A stretch of 42,876 nucleotides of DNA from Mycobacterium sp. 852002-51163_SCH5372311. Its GTDB lineage: Bacteria; Actinomycetota; Actinomycetes; Mycobacteriales; Mycobacteriaceae. Positions within the stretch are counted from its first letter, which is position 1. Each line of letters opens with the position of its first letter. A program made the translations under genes and the position numbers. The notes beneath the pieces were generated by a model. It saw only the letters and a program-made list of their open reading frames with translations, was not told the origin of the DNA and did no database searches. The stretch is taken from contig NZ_LZIJ01000029.1 of assembly GCF_001667115.1 (NCBI RefSeq), positions 1-42,876 of the forward strand, in the 5' to 3' direction. Of this stretch, positions 25,781-34,121 are shown in pieces.

Positions 25781-26049
25781 GCCGCACCTGCCTTGGCCCG
25801 GCAGACCGGTCCCATGTGAGCCCGGACCGACGACGGCGCGACGATCCATTGGTTACACCGACAACACCTTGTCGCAAGCCGAAATCCCCGCTCGGCCGCG
25901 GCAATCAGCACATTGAGGTCTGCGCGGTCCTCAGCGGTCAGCGGCTCGTGTAGGTCGTGTCGCCACGGCGCGGTAAAATCGTCACTACCTTTAGCAGTAG
26001 AGGTTGCCGCCCCGTTCGCCGCGGGGCGGCTTTTTTCGTGGGTTGTCAT
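25777..26049 (-). CDS. DUF6011-like small zinc protein
   Basis: The protein is 90 residues. The C-terminal part reads CCRCNQWIVAPSSVRAHMGPVC, a CxxC...HxGPxC zinc-binding motif typical of DUF6011 proteins in actinobacteriophages and integrative elements. The start ATG 26049 overlaps the excisionase-like stop (ATGA) and its stop overlaps the next GTG, so it is the second gene of a coupled chain. Its N-terminal coding region contains, on the opposite strand, a strong intrinsic terminator (26006-26036), which suggests antisense transcription across this gene. Confidence 0.78.
   Translation of the reverse strand: MTTHEKSRPAANGAATSTAKGSDDFTAPWRHDLHEPLTAEDRADLNVLIAAAERGFRLATRCCRCNQWIVAPSSVRAHMGPVCRAKAGAA
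25986..26036 (+). ncRNA. Candidate short antisense RNA
   Basis: A TAAAAT box (25974-25979, plus strand) is followed after about 6 bases by a region of about 50 bases ending in a canonical intrinsic terminator. The RNA would also form a small CTAC/GTAG stem before the terminator. It would be antisense to the DUF6011 message near its start. No good -35 was found, and transcription is not shown. Confidence 0.35.
26006..26036 (+). terminator. Intrinsic terminator on the plus strand, inside the DUF6011 gene
   Basis: GCCGCCCC (26006-26013) and GGGGCGGC (26023-26030) form an 8-bp GC stem with a 9-base loop, directly followed by six T (26031-26036). This canonical form is rare in mycobacteria and has no annotated plus-strand gene upstream. 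Confidence 0.7.
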
Positions 26050-26270
26050 GCGACACCGGAACTTGACTTCTCTTGCTCGGCTAACCACGCTTCGACGACC
26101 GAGCGCCGCCATACCCGTCGCCGGCCGAGCTTGAAACTAGCTGGCCCGTATCCAATGTGCGCCCAGTAGCGCCACGTGCTAGCGGGTGTGCCGGTCCATT
26201 TTTGAAGATCGACCGCGCCTTGAATTTCTTTGGCTAGTTCGTCGAGCGAACCGCTGGTTTCGTTGGTCAT
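26046..26270 (-). CDS. xis: Excisionase/AlpA-like helix-turn-helix protein
   Basis: This 74-residue DNA-binding protein carries a MerR/excisionase-type winged helix: STWRYWAHIGYGPASFKLGRRRVWRRSVVEAWLAE, split into a recognition helix and the KLGRRRVW wing that typify Xis/AlpA proteins. It is the first gene of the minus-strand operon and sits at the place of phiRv2 Rv2657c. It should bend attachment-site DNA to direct the integrase to excision, and may also act as a regulator at the divergent promoter between itself and the HTH gene. Its stop overlaps the next start (ATGA). Confidence 0.82.
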   Translation of the reverse strand: MTNETSGSLDELAKEIQGAVDLQKWTGTPASTWRYWAHIGYGPASFKLGRRRVWRRSVVEAWLAEQEKSSSGVA

Positions 26271-26280
26271 AGTTGGTAGA

Positions 26281-26298
26281 GTGCAGAGTTAATTGCAC
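26281..26298. promoter_or_regulatory. Inverted repeat between divergent xis and HTH-regulator genes
   Basis: GTGCA (26281-26285) and TGCAC (26294-26298) are inverted with an AT-rich centre containing TTAA. The site lies in the 76-base gap between the divergent genes, the expected place for the operator of an integration/excision switch. The arms are only 5 bases, so significance is modest. Confidence 0.4.
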
Positions 26299-26346
26299 AG
26301 TTTCAACATCGCACCGACGTACCGAGATGAGAGGTTTGCGACAGAA

Positions 26347-27051
26347 ATGCCAGGTAAGCGTCACCGGATCGGTGGCGAGTCCAGAACGATCGAGACCGAG
26401 GACCGCTCGATGAAGTGGGTAATCTCGGGCGACTACGTGTGGATCAGCGTGAGCGGCGCGCCCGTTTTCGATGAGGATGGCACGTTGATGCGTCACTTCG
26501 ACTTGGACGTAACGCCACTGACGGACGGTGAGTGGAGTCCGTCGGCGAGGTTGTTTCCGACATGGGTCGAGTTTGAGCTGCGTGGCCGCGATTACCCCGA
26601 CTTTCACTGCAAAGTGGAGCTTCGAGACGATGTTCCTCGGATGGTCGAATTTGGTTGGCGCGCAAGGGAGAACCAGGAGGAGATTCGTCAGAAGCATCTT
26701 CGTGCGATCGAGGTGTCAGCCATTCTCAGCATGGTCTACGGAATGTGGGTCGTAGAGCTCCGCGACGTCTGGCGCGACAAGGGCGGACTTGGCATCCCGA
26801 CGGAGCTCGGCTCCGAGCAAGAGCGCGTCGTGCGGGGACTCTTATACGACATGCGAGCGGGTCGACGACATGTCAATGCCGAGCTGCTGAAGCAGGTGGC
26901 CGACGTTTACCGCGCCAACTTTCACAAAGCCCCGGCCGAGGCAGTCGCGCGGACATTCGGGGTCAAGCCGCGAATGGCTCACGAGTATGTGCGGCGCGCA
27001 CGGGAGCGCGGTTTCTTACCTCCGACAACACAGGGAAAGAAGAAAATGTGA
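26347..27051 (+). CDS. HTH regulator upstream of int (candidate element repressor)
   Basis: This is a 234-residue cytoplasmic protein. The N-terminal 130 residues (beta-rich, many aromatic residues) are not recognised. The C terminus carries a helix-turn-helix: LLKQVADVYRANFHKAPAEA then FGVKPRMAHEYVRRARERGF and a basic GKKK tail. This C-terminal module is common in actinobacterial integrative elements. The ATG at 26347 has GAGAGG about 12 bases upstream; a TTG at 26293 would run into the intergenic inverted repeat. The stop TGA overlaps the int GTG by 3 bases within GTGA, so integrase is translated only when this gene is. Divergence from xis suggests a lysogeny-type switch; the repressor role is inferred. 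Confidence 0.72.
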   Translation: MPGKRHRIGGESRTIETEDRSMKWVISGDYVWISVSGAPVFDEDGTLMRHFDLDVTPLTDGEWSPSARLFPTWVEFELRGRDYPDFHCKVELRDDVPRMVEFGWRARENQEEIRQKHLRAIEVSAILSMVYGMWVVELRDVWRDKGGLGIPTELGSEQERVVRGLLYDMRAGRRHVNAELLKQVADVYRANFHKAPAEAVARTFGVKPRMAHEYVRRARERGFLPPTTQGKKKM

Positions 27052-28229
27052 GCGGCAAGCGCAATCGTAGGGCTGGCGTCGAGGACCGCTGGACCAAGAC
27101 AGTTCACGACGAGCACGGCAACGCACAGACTGTGCCGAGTTCCAGCCACGGCAAGGGCAAGCGGTGGCGGGCACGGTATGTCGACGATCTGGGCCGCGAG
27201 CACGCTCAGAGCTTCGCTCGCAAGATCGACGCACAGCACTGGCTCGATGAAGTCACGGCCGCGGTCGTCACCGGCCAGTATGTCGACCCGAAGGCCGGTC
27301 AAGTCACTTTCCGGAACTACGCGGAGCGGTGGCGCCAGATGCAGGTGCAGCGTCCCAGCTCCCGAGCACACGTCGAGACGATGCTTCGCAGACACGCCTA
27401 TCCGACGCTAGGGGATCGTTGCCTCTCGTCGATCATGCCCAGCGACATACAGGCGTGGGTGAAGGGGCTGGAATTGGCGCCGGCCACGGTGGGCGTCGTC
27501 CACGGCCTCGTCTCCACAGTGATGAAAGCCGCGATGCGGGACAAACGGATCGCGTCGAACCCGTGCGACGGGACGAAATTGCCGAAGGTGCAGCGCAAGC
27601 AGATTGTGCCGCTGACGACCGAGCAGGTGGCCGCGGTCCGCGACGAGCTGCCACCACAGTTACAGGCGCTCGTCACGCTGGCGGCGGGTACTGGGATGCG
27701 GCAGGGTGAATGCTTCGGCCTGACAGTCGACCGTGTTCGGTTCCTTGAGCGCACCGTGACGGTCGACCGGCAGCTCGTCACAGTACAGGGGCAAGCGCCG
27801 ACGCTGGCACCGCCCAAAACGCGAGCCAGCAGCCGCACCATCCCGCTCCCCCAAGTCGTTGTCGATGCGCTGGCCGCACATCTGGCGGAGTTCCCTGCCG
27901 CGCCGGATGGCCTGATGTTCACCCTGTCGGGAAAGCCGATCACCCGGTCGGTATTCGGACACAAGTGGCGCGCAGCAGTAGAGACCGCGGGGCTACCGGC
28001 CGGAACCGGCTTCCACGCGCTACGCCACTACTACGCAAGTCTGCTCATCCGGCACGGGGAAAGCGTGAAAACGGTTCAGGCGCGTCTCGGTCACGCCAGC
28101 GCGGTCGAGACGCTGGACACCTACAGCCACTTGTGGCCCGATTCTGACGACCGGACGCGGGACGCGATCGACTCGGTACTCGGAGCTACTGCGGACGCAC
28201 TGCGGACGAAGGCGGCTCCGAGTGGCTGA
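27048..28229 (+). CDS. int: Tyrosine-family site-specific integrase
   Basis: The enzyme is 393 residues from GTG 27048. The N-terminal arm-binding region (about 37-80, KRWRARYVDDLGREHAQSF) precedes a SAM-like core-binding domain (about 86-170) and the catalytic domain. Active-site residues are Arg218 (GTGMRQGE), Lys257 (PPKTR), His323/Arg326 (HALRH), His349 (RLGHAS) and the nucleophile Tyr359 (LDTYSHLW). It recombines attP with the rnpB 3' end. Its 3' end lies 27 bases from the attR core and itself contains the tandem ACTGCGGACG pair. It is translationally coupled to the HTH gene and converges with rnpB, so strong rnpB transcription could run antisense into it. Confidence 0.95.
   Translation: MSGKRNRRAGVEDRWTKTVHDEHGNAQTVPSSSHGKGKRWRARYVDDLGREHAQSFARKIDAQHWLDEVTAAVVTGQYVDPKAGQVTFRNYAERWRQMQVQRPSSRAHVETMLRRHAYPTLGDRCLSSIMPSDIQAWVKGLELAPATVGVVHGLVSTVMKAAMRDKRIASNPCDGTKLPKVQRKQIVPLTTEQVAAVRDELPPQLQALVTLAAGTGMRQGECFGLTVDRVRFLERTVTVDRQLVTVQGQAPTLAPPKTRASSRTIPLPQVVVDALAAHLAEFPAAPDGLMFTLSGKPITRSVFGHKWRAAVETAGLPAGTGFHALRHYYASLLIRHGESVKTVQARLGHASAVETLDTYSHLWPDSDDRTRDAIDSVLGATADALRTKAAPSG
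28186..28208 (+). repeat. Tandem ACTGCGGACG pair within int, candidate arm site (right)
   Basis: This site is identical to 18469-18491 and lies 48 bases from the attR core. It encodes TADALR near the integrase C terminus, so the DNA has a coding and a probable protein-binding role at once. Confidence 0.65.
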
Positions 28230-28253
28230 ATGTGCAGGTTAGAGAGTTTGCTG

Positions 28254-28674
<421 letters not shown>

Positions 28675-28683
28675 GCGACGAAC

Positions 28684-28689
28684 ACGGTA
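28684..28689 (-). promoter_or_regulatory. Candidate -10 box of rnpB
   Basis: TACCGT on the minus strand lies 10 bases before the rnpB 5' end, fitting the TAnnnT form of SigA promoters in mycobacteria. No clear -35 was seen. A 17-base palindrome (GTCGCG-5-CGCGAC, 28734-28750) lies further upstream and might bind a regulator. Confidence 0.4.
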
Positions 28690-28925
28690 CTCGCTGCGGG
28701 ATGTTGCGGCCACTGGGCCGTGGAGCATGGTCCGTCGCGGATGTCGCGACCAATGGGTCGCCGGAAGAGAGCCGCCGATTCCAAAGCGCTATCACATGCG
28801 CTAGCAGTTTTCTGACTCGGTTGGTGCCATCGGGATCGGTGCTGAAGTGGCGCGTGTAACTGCGGGTCCACTTTCGTCCGATGTTGCTTACTGGTAGAAC
28901 AGCCACAGACAGGACTGGAGTACCG

Positions 28926-29636
28926 ATGGCTCAGTGGGAAAAGCGCGTCGACTCCGGCGATTGGGACGCGATCACCGCTGCGCTCAACGAATATGGCGGG
29001 GCCCTGTTGCCGAAGCTGATCACCACCAGCGAGGCGGCGCATTTGCGCAAGCTCTACGCCGACGACAGCTTGTTCCGCTCGACCGTCGACATGGCACCCA
29101 AGCGGTACGGCGCCGGACAGTACCGGTACTTCCAGGCGCCCTATCCCGAACCGATCGAACGCCTCAAGCAGGCGCTCTATCCCCGGCTACTGCCGATAGC
29201 ACGCGACTGGTGGGGCAAGCTGCGGCGCGATGCCCCCTGGCCGGACAGCCTTGACGAGTGGCTGGCCAAGTGCCATGCCGCCGGCCAGACCAGATCTACC
29301 GCGCTGATGCTGAAGTACGGCACCGACGACTGGAATGCCCTGCACCGGGATCTCTACGGCGACTTGGTGTTTCCGCTTCAGGTGGTGATCAACCTGAGCG
29401 ATCCCGCCCGCGACTACACCGGCGGCGAGTTCCTGCTCGTCGAACAGCGGCCGCGGGCCCAATCTCGCGGTACCGCAATGCAATTGCCGCAGGGCCATGG
29501 TTTCGTGTTCACCACTCGGGAGCGACCACTGCAGTCCAAGCGCGGGTGGTCGGCCGCGCCCGTGCGGCACGGACTTTCGACGGTCCGTTCCGGCGAACGC
29601 TATGCCATGGGGCTGATTTTCCACGACGCCGCCTGA
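28926..29636 (+). CDS. 2-oxoglutarate-Fe(II) oxygenase-like protein (Rv2227-like position)
   Basis: This 236-residue protein belongs to the 2OG-Fe(II) dioxygenase superfamily. The fold's conserved segments are visible as FPLQVVINLSDPARDYTGGEFLLVE (strand plus metal-site region), the later GHGFVFTTRERP and VRHGLSTVRSGERY with the distal His and the Arg for 2-oxoglutarate. The usual HxD pair is not obvious in the first metal strand (DYTGGEFLL), so iron binding may be altered. The ATG at 28926 is fixed by GGAG 5 bases upstream. In M. tuberculosis a similar-sized gene (Rv2227, from memory) follows Rv2226, consistent with the element having separated neighbours. The substrate is unknown. Confidence 0.82.
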   Translation: MAQWEKRVDSGDWDAITAALNEYGGALLPKLITTSEAAHLRKLYADDSLFRSTVDMAPKRYGAGQYRYFQAPYPEPIERLKQALYPRLLPIARDWWGKLRRDAPWPDSLDEWLAKCHAAGQTRSTALMLKYGTDDWNALHRDLYGDLVFPLQVVINLSDPARDYTGGEFLLVEQRPRAQSRGTAMQLPQGHGFVFTTRERPLQSKRGWSAAPVRHGLSTVRSGERYAMGLIFHDAA

Positions 29637-29653
29637 CGATTATCGTCGCGGCG

Positions 29654-30592
29654 GTGAACACGACCCCAGAACGGCTGAAGGTAGTCCTCGCGGGTGGCAG
29701 CGGATCGTTGGGCCGCCGCATCGCAGCCGACCTCGCCCCCGGCGGCCACGACGTGGTGGTCCTGACCCGTCGCGTCAACCCGGCACTGGACATCCGCCAA
29801 GTGCCGTGGGATGGCCGCACTCTGGGCGACTGGGCCGCCGAACTCGACGGAGCCAACACCGCCGTCATCAACCTGGCCGGAAAACTGGTGGACTGCCGGC
29901 CCACCCCCCGCAACATCGCCGAGCTCAGGGGCAGCCGAGTGCTGGCAACCAGAGCCCTCGTCGAGGCCAGCACACAGTTGAAATCCCCGCTGGCACACTG
30001 GATTCAGGCCAGTACCACCGCGATCTGGTCGGACGCGGGCGAGACCCGCTGCGACGAAACCACACCACTGCCGACCGGGCTACCGCAGATGACCGGCGTG
30101 GCAAAGCCGTGGGAACAAGCTTTTGCCGGCGCCAACACGCGCCACGGCGTAATCCTGCGCACCGCGGTAGTGCTCGACCCGGATTCCCCCGCCCTGACCC
30201 GACTGGTCGGGCTCACCAAATACGGATTGGGCGGACGGGTTGGCACGGGGCGCCAGTGGTTCTCCTGGATTCACTTGTCGGACTGGCTGGCGATCGTGCG
30301 GGCGTGTCTGGGCTTGACACCGGGAGTGACCATGCCGGCCGGCGTCCTAGTCGCGGCCGCCGATCACCCGGTGCGCAACCGCGAGCTGATGGCGACTCTG
30401 CGCCGGCAACTGCACCGGCCGGCAGCTCCGCCTACCCCCGCCGCGCTCGTGAAACTCGGCGCGGCGGTGCTGCGCACCGATCCCGCGCTGGGTCTGACCG
30501 GACGGCATGCTACGTCGACAGTGTTGCGGGACACCGGCTTTGAGTTCATGTTCCCAACGCTGGACGCGGCCCTGGCGGACCTGTTGAGTTAG
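29654..30592 (+). CDS. NAD(P)-binding epimerase, SDR39U1/YfcH (TIGR01777) family
   Basis: The protein is 312 residues. The Rossmann nucleotide-binding turn is GGSGSLGRRIA near residue 15. Family blocks include INLAGKLVDCR, SRVLATRALVEA, QASTTAIW and the C-terminal DUF1731 segment LGAAVLRTDPALGLTGRHA followed by GFEFMFPTLDAALADLL. These proteins are predicted nucleoside-diphosphate-sugar epimerases, mostly without a proven substrate. The GTG at 29654 is chosen because the upstream part of the open frame overlaps the oxygenase gene out of phase. The spacing of 17 bases suggests co-transcription with the oxygenase. The TAG stop overlaps the TAA stop of the convergent dehydrogenase gene. Confidence 0.87.
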   Translation: MNTTPERLKVVLAGGSGSLGRRIAADLAPGGHDVVVLTRRVNPALDIRQVPWDGRTLGDWAAELDGANTAVINLAGKLVDCRPTPRNIAELRGSRVLATRALVEASTQLKSPLAHWIQASTTAIWSDAGETRCDETTPLPTGLPQMTGVAKPWEQAFAGANTRHGVILRTAVVLDPDSPALTRLVGLTKYGLGGRVGTGRQWFSWIHLSDWLAIVRACLGLTPGVTMPAGVLVAAADHPVRNRELMATLRRQLHRPAAPPTPAALVKLGAAVLRTDPALGLTGRHATSTVLRDTGFEFMFPTLDAALADLLS

Positions 30593-31668
30593 TCGAAGCA
30601 GACCACGCTGCGTGCGCCCCGTCCGGCACTCATATCGGTGAACGCCGTCTCGACATCGTCGATCCCGATGCGACGGGTCACCAGCGCCTCGAGGTCCAGC
30701 CGGCCGCTTGAAGCAAGTTCGGCCAGCACCGGGATATCGCGGACCGGGTCGCTTGCCCCGTAGACGCTGCCCTGAATCTTCTTGCCATCGGACATCAACG
30801 ACAGCGCGGGAAGCGTGACCTCATCTTTGAGACCGGCGGCACCCACCAAAGTGACCTTGCCGCCGCGACGGGTGGCCTCGTAGGCCGCGCGGATGGTCGC
30901 GGGCTTGCCCACCACCTCGATTCCGTGATCGACCCCGGCGCCGCCGGTGAGGTCACGCACGGCGGTCGGGAGGTCGACGTCACTCGCGTCGACGGTGTCG
31001 GTCGCACCATTGGCGACGGCCGCGGGAAGCTGGGCTGCCATCCGGTCGGCGGCGATGATCCGCGCCGCACCCGCTAACCGAGCCCCCTGGATAGCAGCCA
31101 AACCCACACCGCCGCAACCGATTACCAGCACACTCTCTCCCGGACGGACGGCCGCTGTGTGCATCACCGCGCCGACCCCGGTGGTAACGCCGCAACCCAG
31201 CAACGCGGCTTGATCGAGGGGCAATGACTCGTCGACCCGCACCACCGCCGCCGCCGGTAGCAGCGTCTCTTCGGCCAACGACGCGACGCCCATTCCGGGC
31301 CACACGGGGCCAGCGCCCTCGGCGTACGGAGTGCCGTAGACGTGGTCGTAGCTGTGCAGGCACAATTCGGTTTCGCCGCGCAGGCAATGCGGGCAGGACC
31401 GGCATGGCACGCTCCACGTCAGTACGACGTGCTCCCCCGGCTGGACGGTGGTGACGTCGTCGCCCACCTCGGTGACCACCCCGGCGCCCTCGTGACCAAG
31501 CGTGCACGGCAGCAGCGTCGGTATGGACCCGTCGCGCAGCGACAGGTCGCTATGGCATACGCCGCTGGCGGCCAGCCGAACCCGCACCTCGTGGCCGGCC
31601 AGCCGGCGTAGCTCAAGCTCCTCCACAGCGGTGGGCTGCCCAACTTCACGCAGCACGACAGCCTTCAT
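30589..31668 (-). CDS. Zinc-containing alcohol dehydrogenase, class III-like
   Basis: The enzyme is 359 residues. Catalytic zinc ligands are in GVCHSD and GHEGAG with the third in LLGCGVTTG; the structural zinc site is the four-cysteine lobe CRSCPHCLRGETELC. The nucleotide turn is VIGCGGVGLAAIQGA. It belongs to the long-chain MDR class like mycobacterial AdhD-type and mycothiol/NDMA-dependent enzymes, and oxidises alcohols or reduces aldehydes with NAD(H). The ATG at 31668 starts the family sequence MKAVVLRE. It is divergent from the aldehyde dehydrogenase by 48 bases, so an alcohol-to-acid oxidation module sharing one promoter region is likely. Confidence 0.92.
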   Translation of the reverse strand: MKAVVLREVGQPTAVEELELRRLAGHEVRVRLAASGVCHSDLSLRDGSIPTLLPCTLGHEGAGVVTEVGDDVTTVQPGEHVVLTWSVPCRSCPHCLRGETELCLHSYDHVYGTPYAEGAGPVWPGMGVASLAEETLLPAAAVVRVDESLPLDQAALLGCGVTTGVGAVMHTAAVRPGESVLVIGCGGVGLAAIQGARLAGAARIIAADRMAAQLPAAVANGATDTVDASDVDLPTAVRDLTGGAGVDHGIEVVGKPATIRAAYEATRRGGKVTLVGAAGLKDEVTLPALSLMSDGKKIQGSVYGASDPVRDIPVLAELASSGRLDLEALVTRRIGIDDVETAFTDMSAGRGARSVVCFD

Positions 31669-31716
31669 ATCGACTTACGATGGCTGGACGACCGCGCCGG
31701 GTCAAGGAGCTGGGTT

Positions 31717-33192
31717 ATGACGGGTTCAACGACGACAACGCAACCGGTGTTGACGATCGGCGGACAGCCCCAGCCGGGAGGCGCCGGCAGCTACCCGGTC
31801 CACAATCCGGCCCGGCCGGCCGAGGTCGTCGGCCACGCCCCGACCGCTGACCTCAGCCAGCTGGACACAGCGGTGGCCGCCGCGCGGCGGGCGGCTCCCG
31901 GATGGCGAGCGCTCAGCGTCGCCGAGCGCGTCGCCGTCATATCGGCCGCCGCGAACGCTGCCGCTGAATACCTGATCGGACATGACGGCGCGCCGTTGTA
32001 CACCCGTGAGCACGGCAAGGTGCTCGCGGAGGCGACGTTCGAAATCAACACCGCACCGGGCCTGGCGGGATTGATCGGGTCGATGGCCGAGGCCGCGCTC
32101 GCGCCCGAGCCAATCGACCCTCCGGCGAAATACCCGCGGCTGCAACGGGAGCCGTTCGGGGTGGCCGCGCTGGTGCTGCCGTTCAACTGGCCGCTCGCGC
32201 TGACGATGACCAAACTCACGTCGGCGTTAGTCGCCGGCAACACGTGCGTCGTCAAGGTGCCCCCGACGTGTCCGCTGGCGGCGTTGGAGCTCGCCGGAGC
32301 GATGGCTGGCGCACTGCCGCCCGGGGTGGTGAACGTCTTGTCCGGGCCAGGCAGCGAGCTGGCGCAGGCGCTGGTGACCCATCCGGGCATCGACCTCATC
32401 TCGCTGACTGGCGGCATAGCCACCGGGCGTGCCGTGATGGCCGCGGCCGCGGCGCGGCTCACCCCGGTGCTGCTCGAGCTCGGCGGCAACGACGCGGCGA
32501 TCATCGGTCCCGACATCAAGGTCACCGACGAGCTGGTGGAGCGCCTGGTGACCGCGACGTACACCACCGGCGGGCAGGTCTGCATGGCGATCAAGCGGCT
32601 GTATGCGCCCACGAATCTGGTGGGCGACCTCGCCGAGGCGGTGCTCACCCGCTGCGAACGCGAAGTCATCGGCGACGGGCTCGCCGAGGAGACCACCCTT
32701 GGGCCGCTGCACACCGCGGCCGGACGAGACCGCGTCGCCAGGCTGCTCGGCGACGCCGAGGCGCATGGCGCCAGAATCCGGACTGCCGGACGGATCCGGG
32801 AAGCCGACGCCGACGCGGGCGGCTACTTCGTGCTGCCGACCGTCGTGACCGACCTGGCCCCAGACTCCGCGTTGGCCACCGAGGAGCAGTTCGGCCCGGT
32901 GCTGCCGATCTTCGGCTACGAGGACATCGACAATGCTGTAACTGCCGCCAACGCAACCGAATTCGGGCTTACCGCGTCGGTGTGGACCGGTGACGACACG
33001 CTTGCCGACCGGATCGCCGGGCAGTTGGTGGCCGGCACGGTGAGCATCAACTGCCACGGCATGGCCGCACAGGATCCGCGGCTGCCGTTCGGCGGCTGCG
33101 GTCAGTCGGGCATCGGCCGCGAGCTCGGAGTCGAGGGGATCCGGGCGTTCACCCAGCCGCGGACGTTCGTCCGGCACCCGGTTCCCGGTTAG
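31717..33192 (+). CDS. Aldehyde dehydrogenase family protein
   Basis: This is a 491-residue NAD(P)-dependent aldehyde dehydrogenase. The catalytic Cys is in TTGGQVCMAIKRL, the general base Glu in LLELGGNDA, the Asn for oxyanion binding in LPFNWPLA and the cofactor region in SLTGGIATGRAV. The C-terminal PFGGCGQSGIGRELG is typical. The ATG at 31717 has AAGGAG 7 bases upstream. With the divergent alcohol dehydrogenase it could convert an alcohol to an acid in two steps. The substrate is not predictable. Confidence 0.93.
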   Translation: MTGSTTTTQPVLTIGGQPQPGGAGSYPVHNPARPAEVVGHAPTADLSQLDTAVAAARRAAPGWRALSVAERVAVISAAANAAAEYLIGHDGAPLYTREHGKVLAEATFEINTAPGLAGLIGSMAEAALAPEPIDPPAKYPRLQREPFGVAALVLPFNWPLALTMTKLTSALVAGNTCVVKVPPTCPLAALELAGAMAGALPPGVVNVLSGPGSELAQALVTHPGIDLISLTGGIATGRAVMAAAAARLTPVLLELGGNDAAIIGPDIKVTDELVERLVTATYTTGGQVCMAIKRLYAPTNLVGDLAEAVLTRCEREVIGDGLAEETTLGPLHTAAGRDRVARLLGDAEAHGARIRTAGRIREADADAGGYFVLPTVVTDLAPDSALATEEQFGPVLPIFGYEDIDNAVTAANATEFGLTASVWTGDDTLADRIAGQLVAGTVSINCHGMAAQDPRLPFGGCGQSGIGRELGVEGIRAFTQPRTFVRHPVPG

Positions 33193-33250
33193 CGGCCGTA
33201 TCGCGTAGCCGGCGACGTTTTGACCGCTACCCCAACGGCATGCGGCAGAG

Positions 33251-33448
33251 CTATTCGCAGGCGATGCCGTCGTTGTCACGATCAAGACCGGGACGGTAGC
33301 CCGGATCGCCCTTATGGATCGGTGCCACTCCGGCGGCGCGGGCCTCAGCGCAGTTCTTGTAGTAAGGATCGGCCTGGGCCGTCCCGACTCCCAATAGTGC
33401 ACCGCTGAGGAGCGCACCGCCGATGGCGGCGACAATCATCTTCTTCAC
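33251..33448 (-). CDS. Secreted Excalibur calcium-binding domain protein
   Basis: The product is 65 residues. The signal peptide (IVAAIGGALLSGALLGVGTAQA) is followed by a single Excalibur domain: YYKNCAEARAAGVAPIHKGDPGYRPGLDRDNDGIACE. DxDxDG (DRDNDG) is the calcium loop and the two cysteines form the conserved disulphide. GTG 33448 is preferred, giving the expected signal peptide; longer forms extend into the nuclease gene. It follows the secreted nuclease by 41 bases. Many bacterial secreted nucleases carry an Excalibur domain as a C-terminal fusion; here the two are separate genes in different frames. Confidence 0.85.
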   Translation of the reverse strand: MKKMIVAAIGGALLSGALLGVGTAQADPYYKNCAEARAAGVAPIHKGDPGYRPGLDRDNDGIACE

Positions 33449-33489
33449 TTGCTTTCTCTTTCTCCAGGGGCCACTTGCCCCAAGTCTTG

Positions 33490-34038
33490 TTATGCCGGAC
33501 AGCCAGTCGGCGACCACAACCCGCGTTCCTGGGCTCGGGCATCGCTCTGGGCGGCCTTGAAGTCCTGCTGATAGCGATATGGCACGTAGTAGGTGTATTC
33601 GTGTGCATAGCCATCGGCGATCATGTCCAGGTTGAACAGCCGCCCTGAGCTGGTCCAGACGTAGGCCAGGGTGCGCCCGTATTTGTCGACGACGTCCTGC
33701 GAGGGGTCAGTCTCCAGATACACGGACTGCCCGCCGAGTATCGCCTGGGCCTGCACTGAGGCTTCTAAAGCGAAGCACTGCACCGGCTTTCGTGGATTCA
33801 CTGTCTCGGGAGTATCGATGCCGATCATCCGGACCTTCTGACGTTTGCCGTTGTTGTTGACCCAGATAGTGTCGCCGTCAACGACTTTCGTCACCGCGAC
33901 TGGACCCTGGAGACCCGGCGGCATCAGTGGGTAAGCGTGAGCCGGGGTGGCCTTCGCCACCCCTCCCATCAGGACCACTACGATCGCGACTGCCGTGAGC
34001 AGGCTGCGTCGGTGTGGCACACTCGCCGCCATCGTCAT
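33490..34038 (-). CDS. Secreted staphylococcal-nuclease-like (thermonuclease) protein
   Basis: The protein is 182 residues from ATG 34038 with a signal peptide (SLLTAVAIVVVLMGG... cleaved after AHA). The SNase fold shows the calcium/active-site residues in VVDGDTIWV, the catalytic Arg in VRMIGIDTPET and YGRTLAYVW, and the terminal RAQERGLW. It should degrade DNA/RNA outside the cell with Ca2+. Upstream in-frame starts (to 34107) would add non-signal residues and are less likely. The Excalibur gene follows directly and a DUF732 gene precedes, making a small secreted-protein cluster. Confidence 0.9.
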   Translation of the reverse strand: MTMAASVPHRRSLLTAVAIVVVLMGGVAKATPAHAYPLMPPGLQGPVAVTKVVDGDTIWVNNNGKRQKVRMIGIDTPETVNPRKPVQCFALEASVQAQAILGGQSVYLETDPSQDVVDKYGRTLAYVWTSSGRLFNLDMIADGYAHEYTYYVPYRYQQDFKAAQSDARAQERGLWSPTGCPA

Positions 34039-34121
34039 GCTGAACTTCCCTGTATTCCATTCGGATTCGTCGGTCTGGCCCTCCAGGAGCGCATCGGGCA
34101 AAGTCATCCACTAGAGCACTG

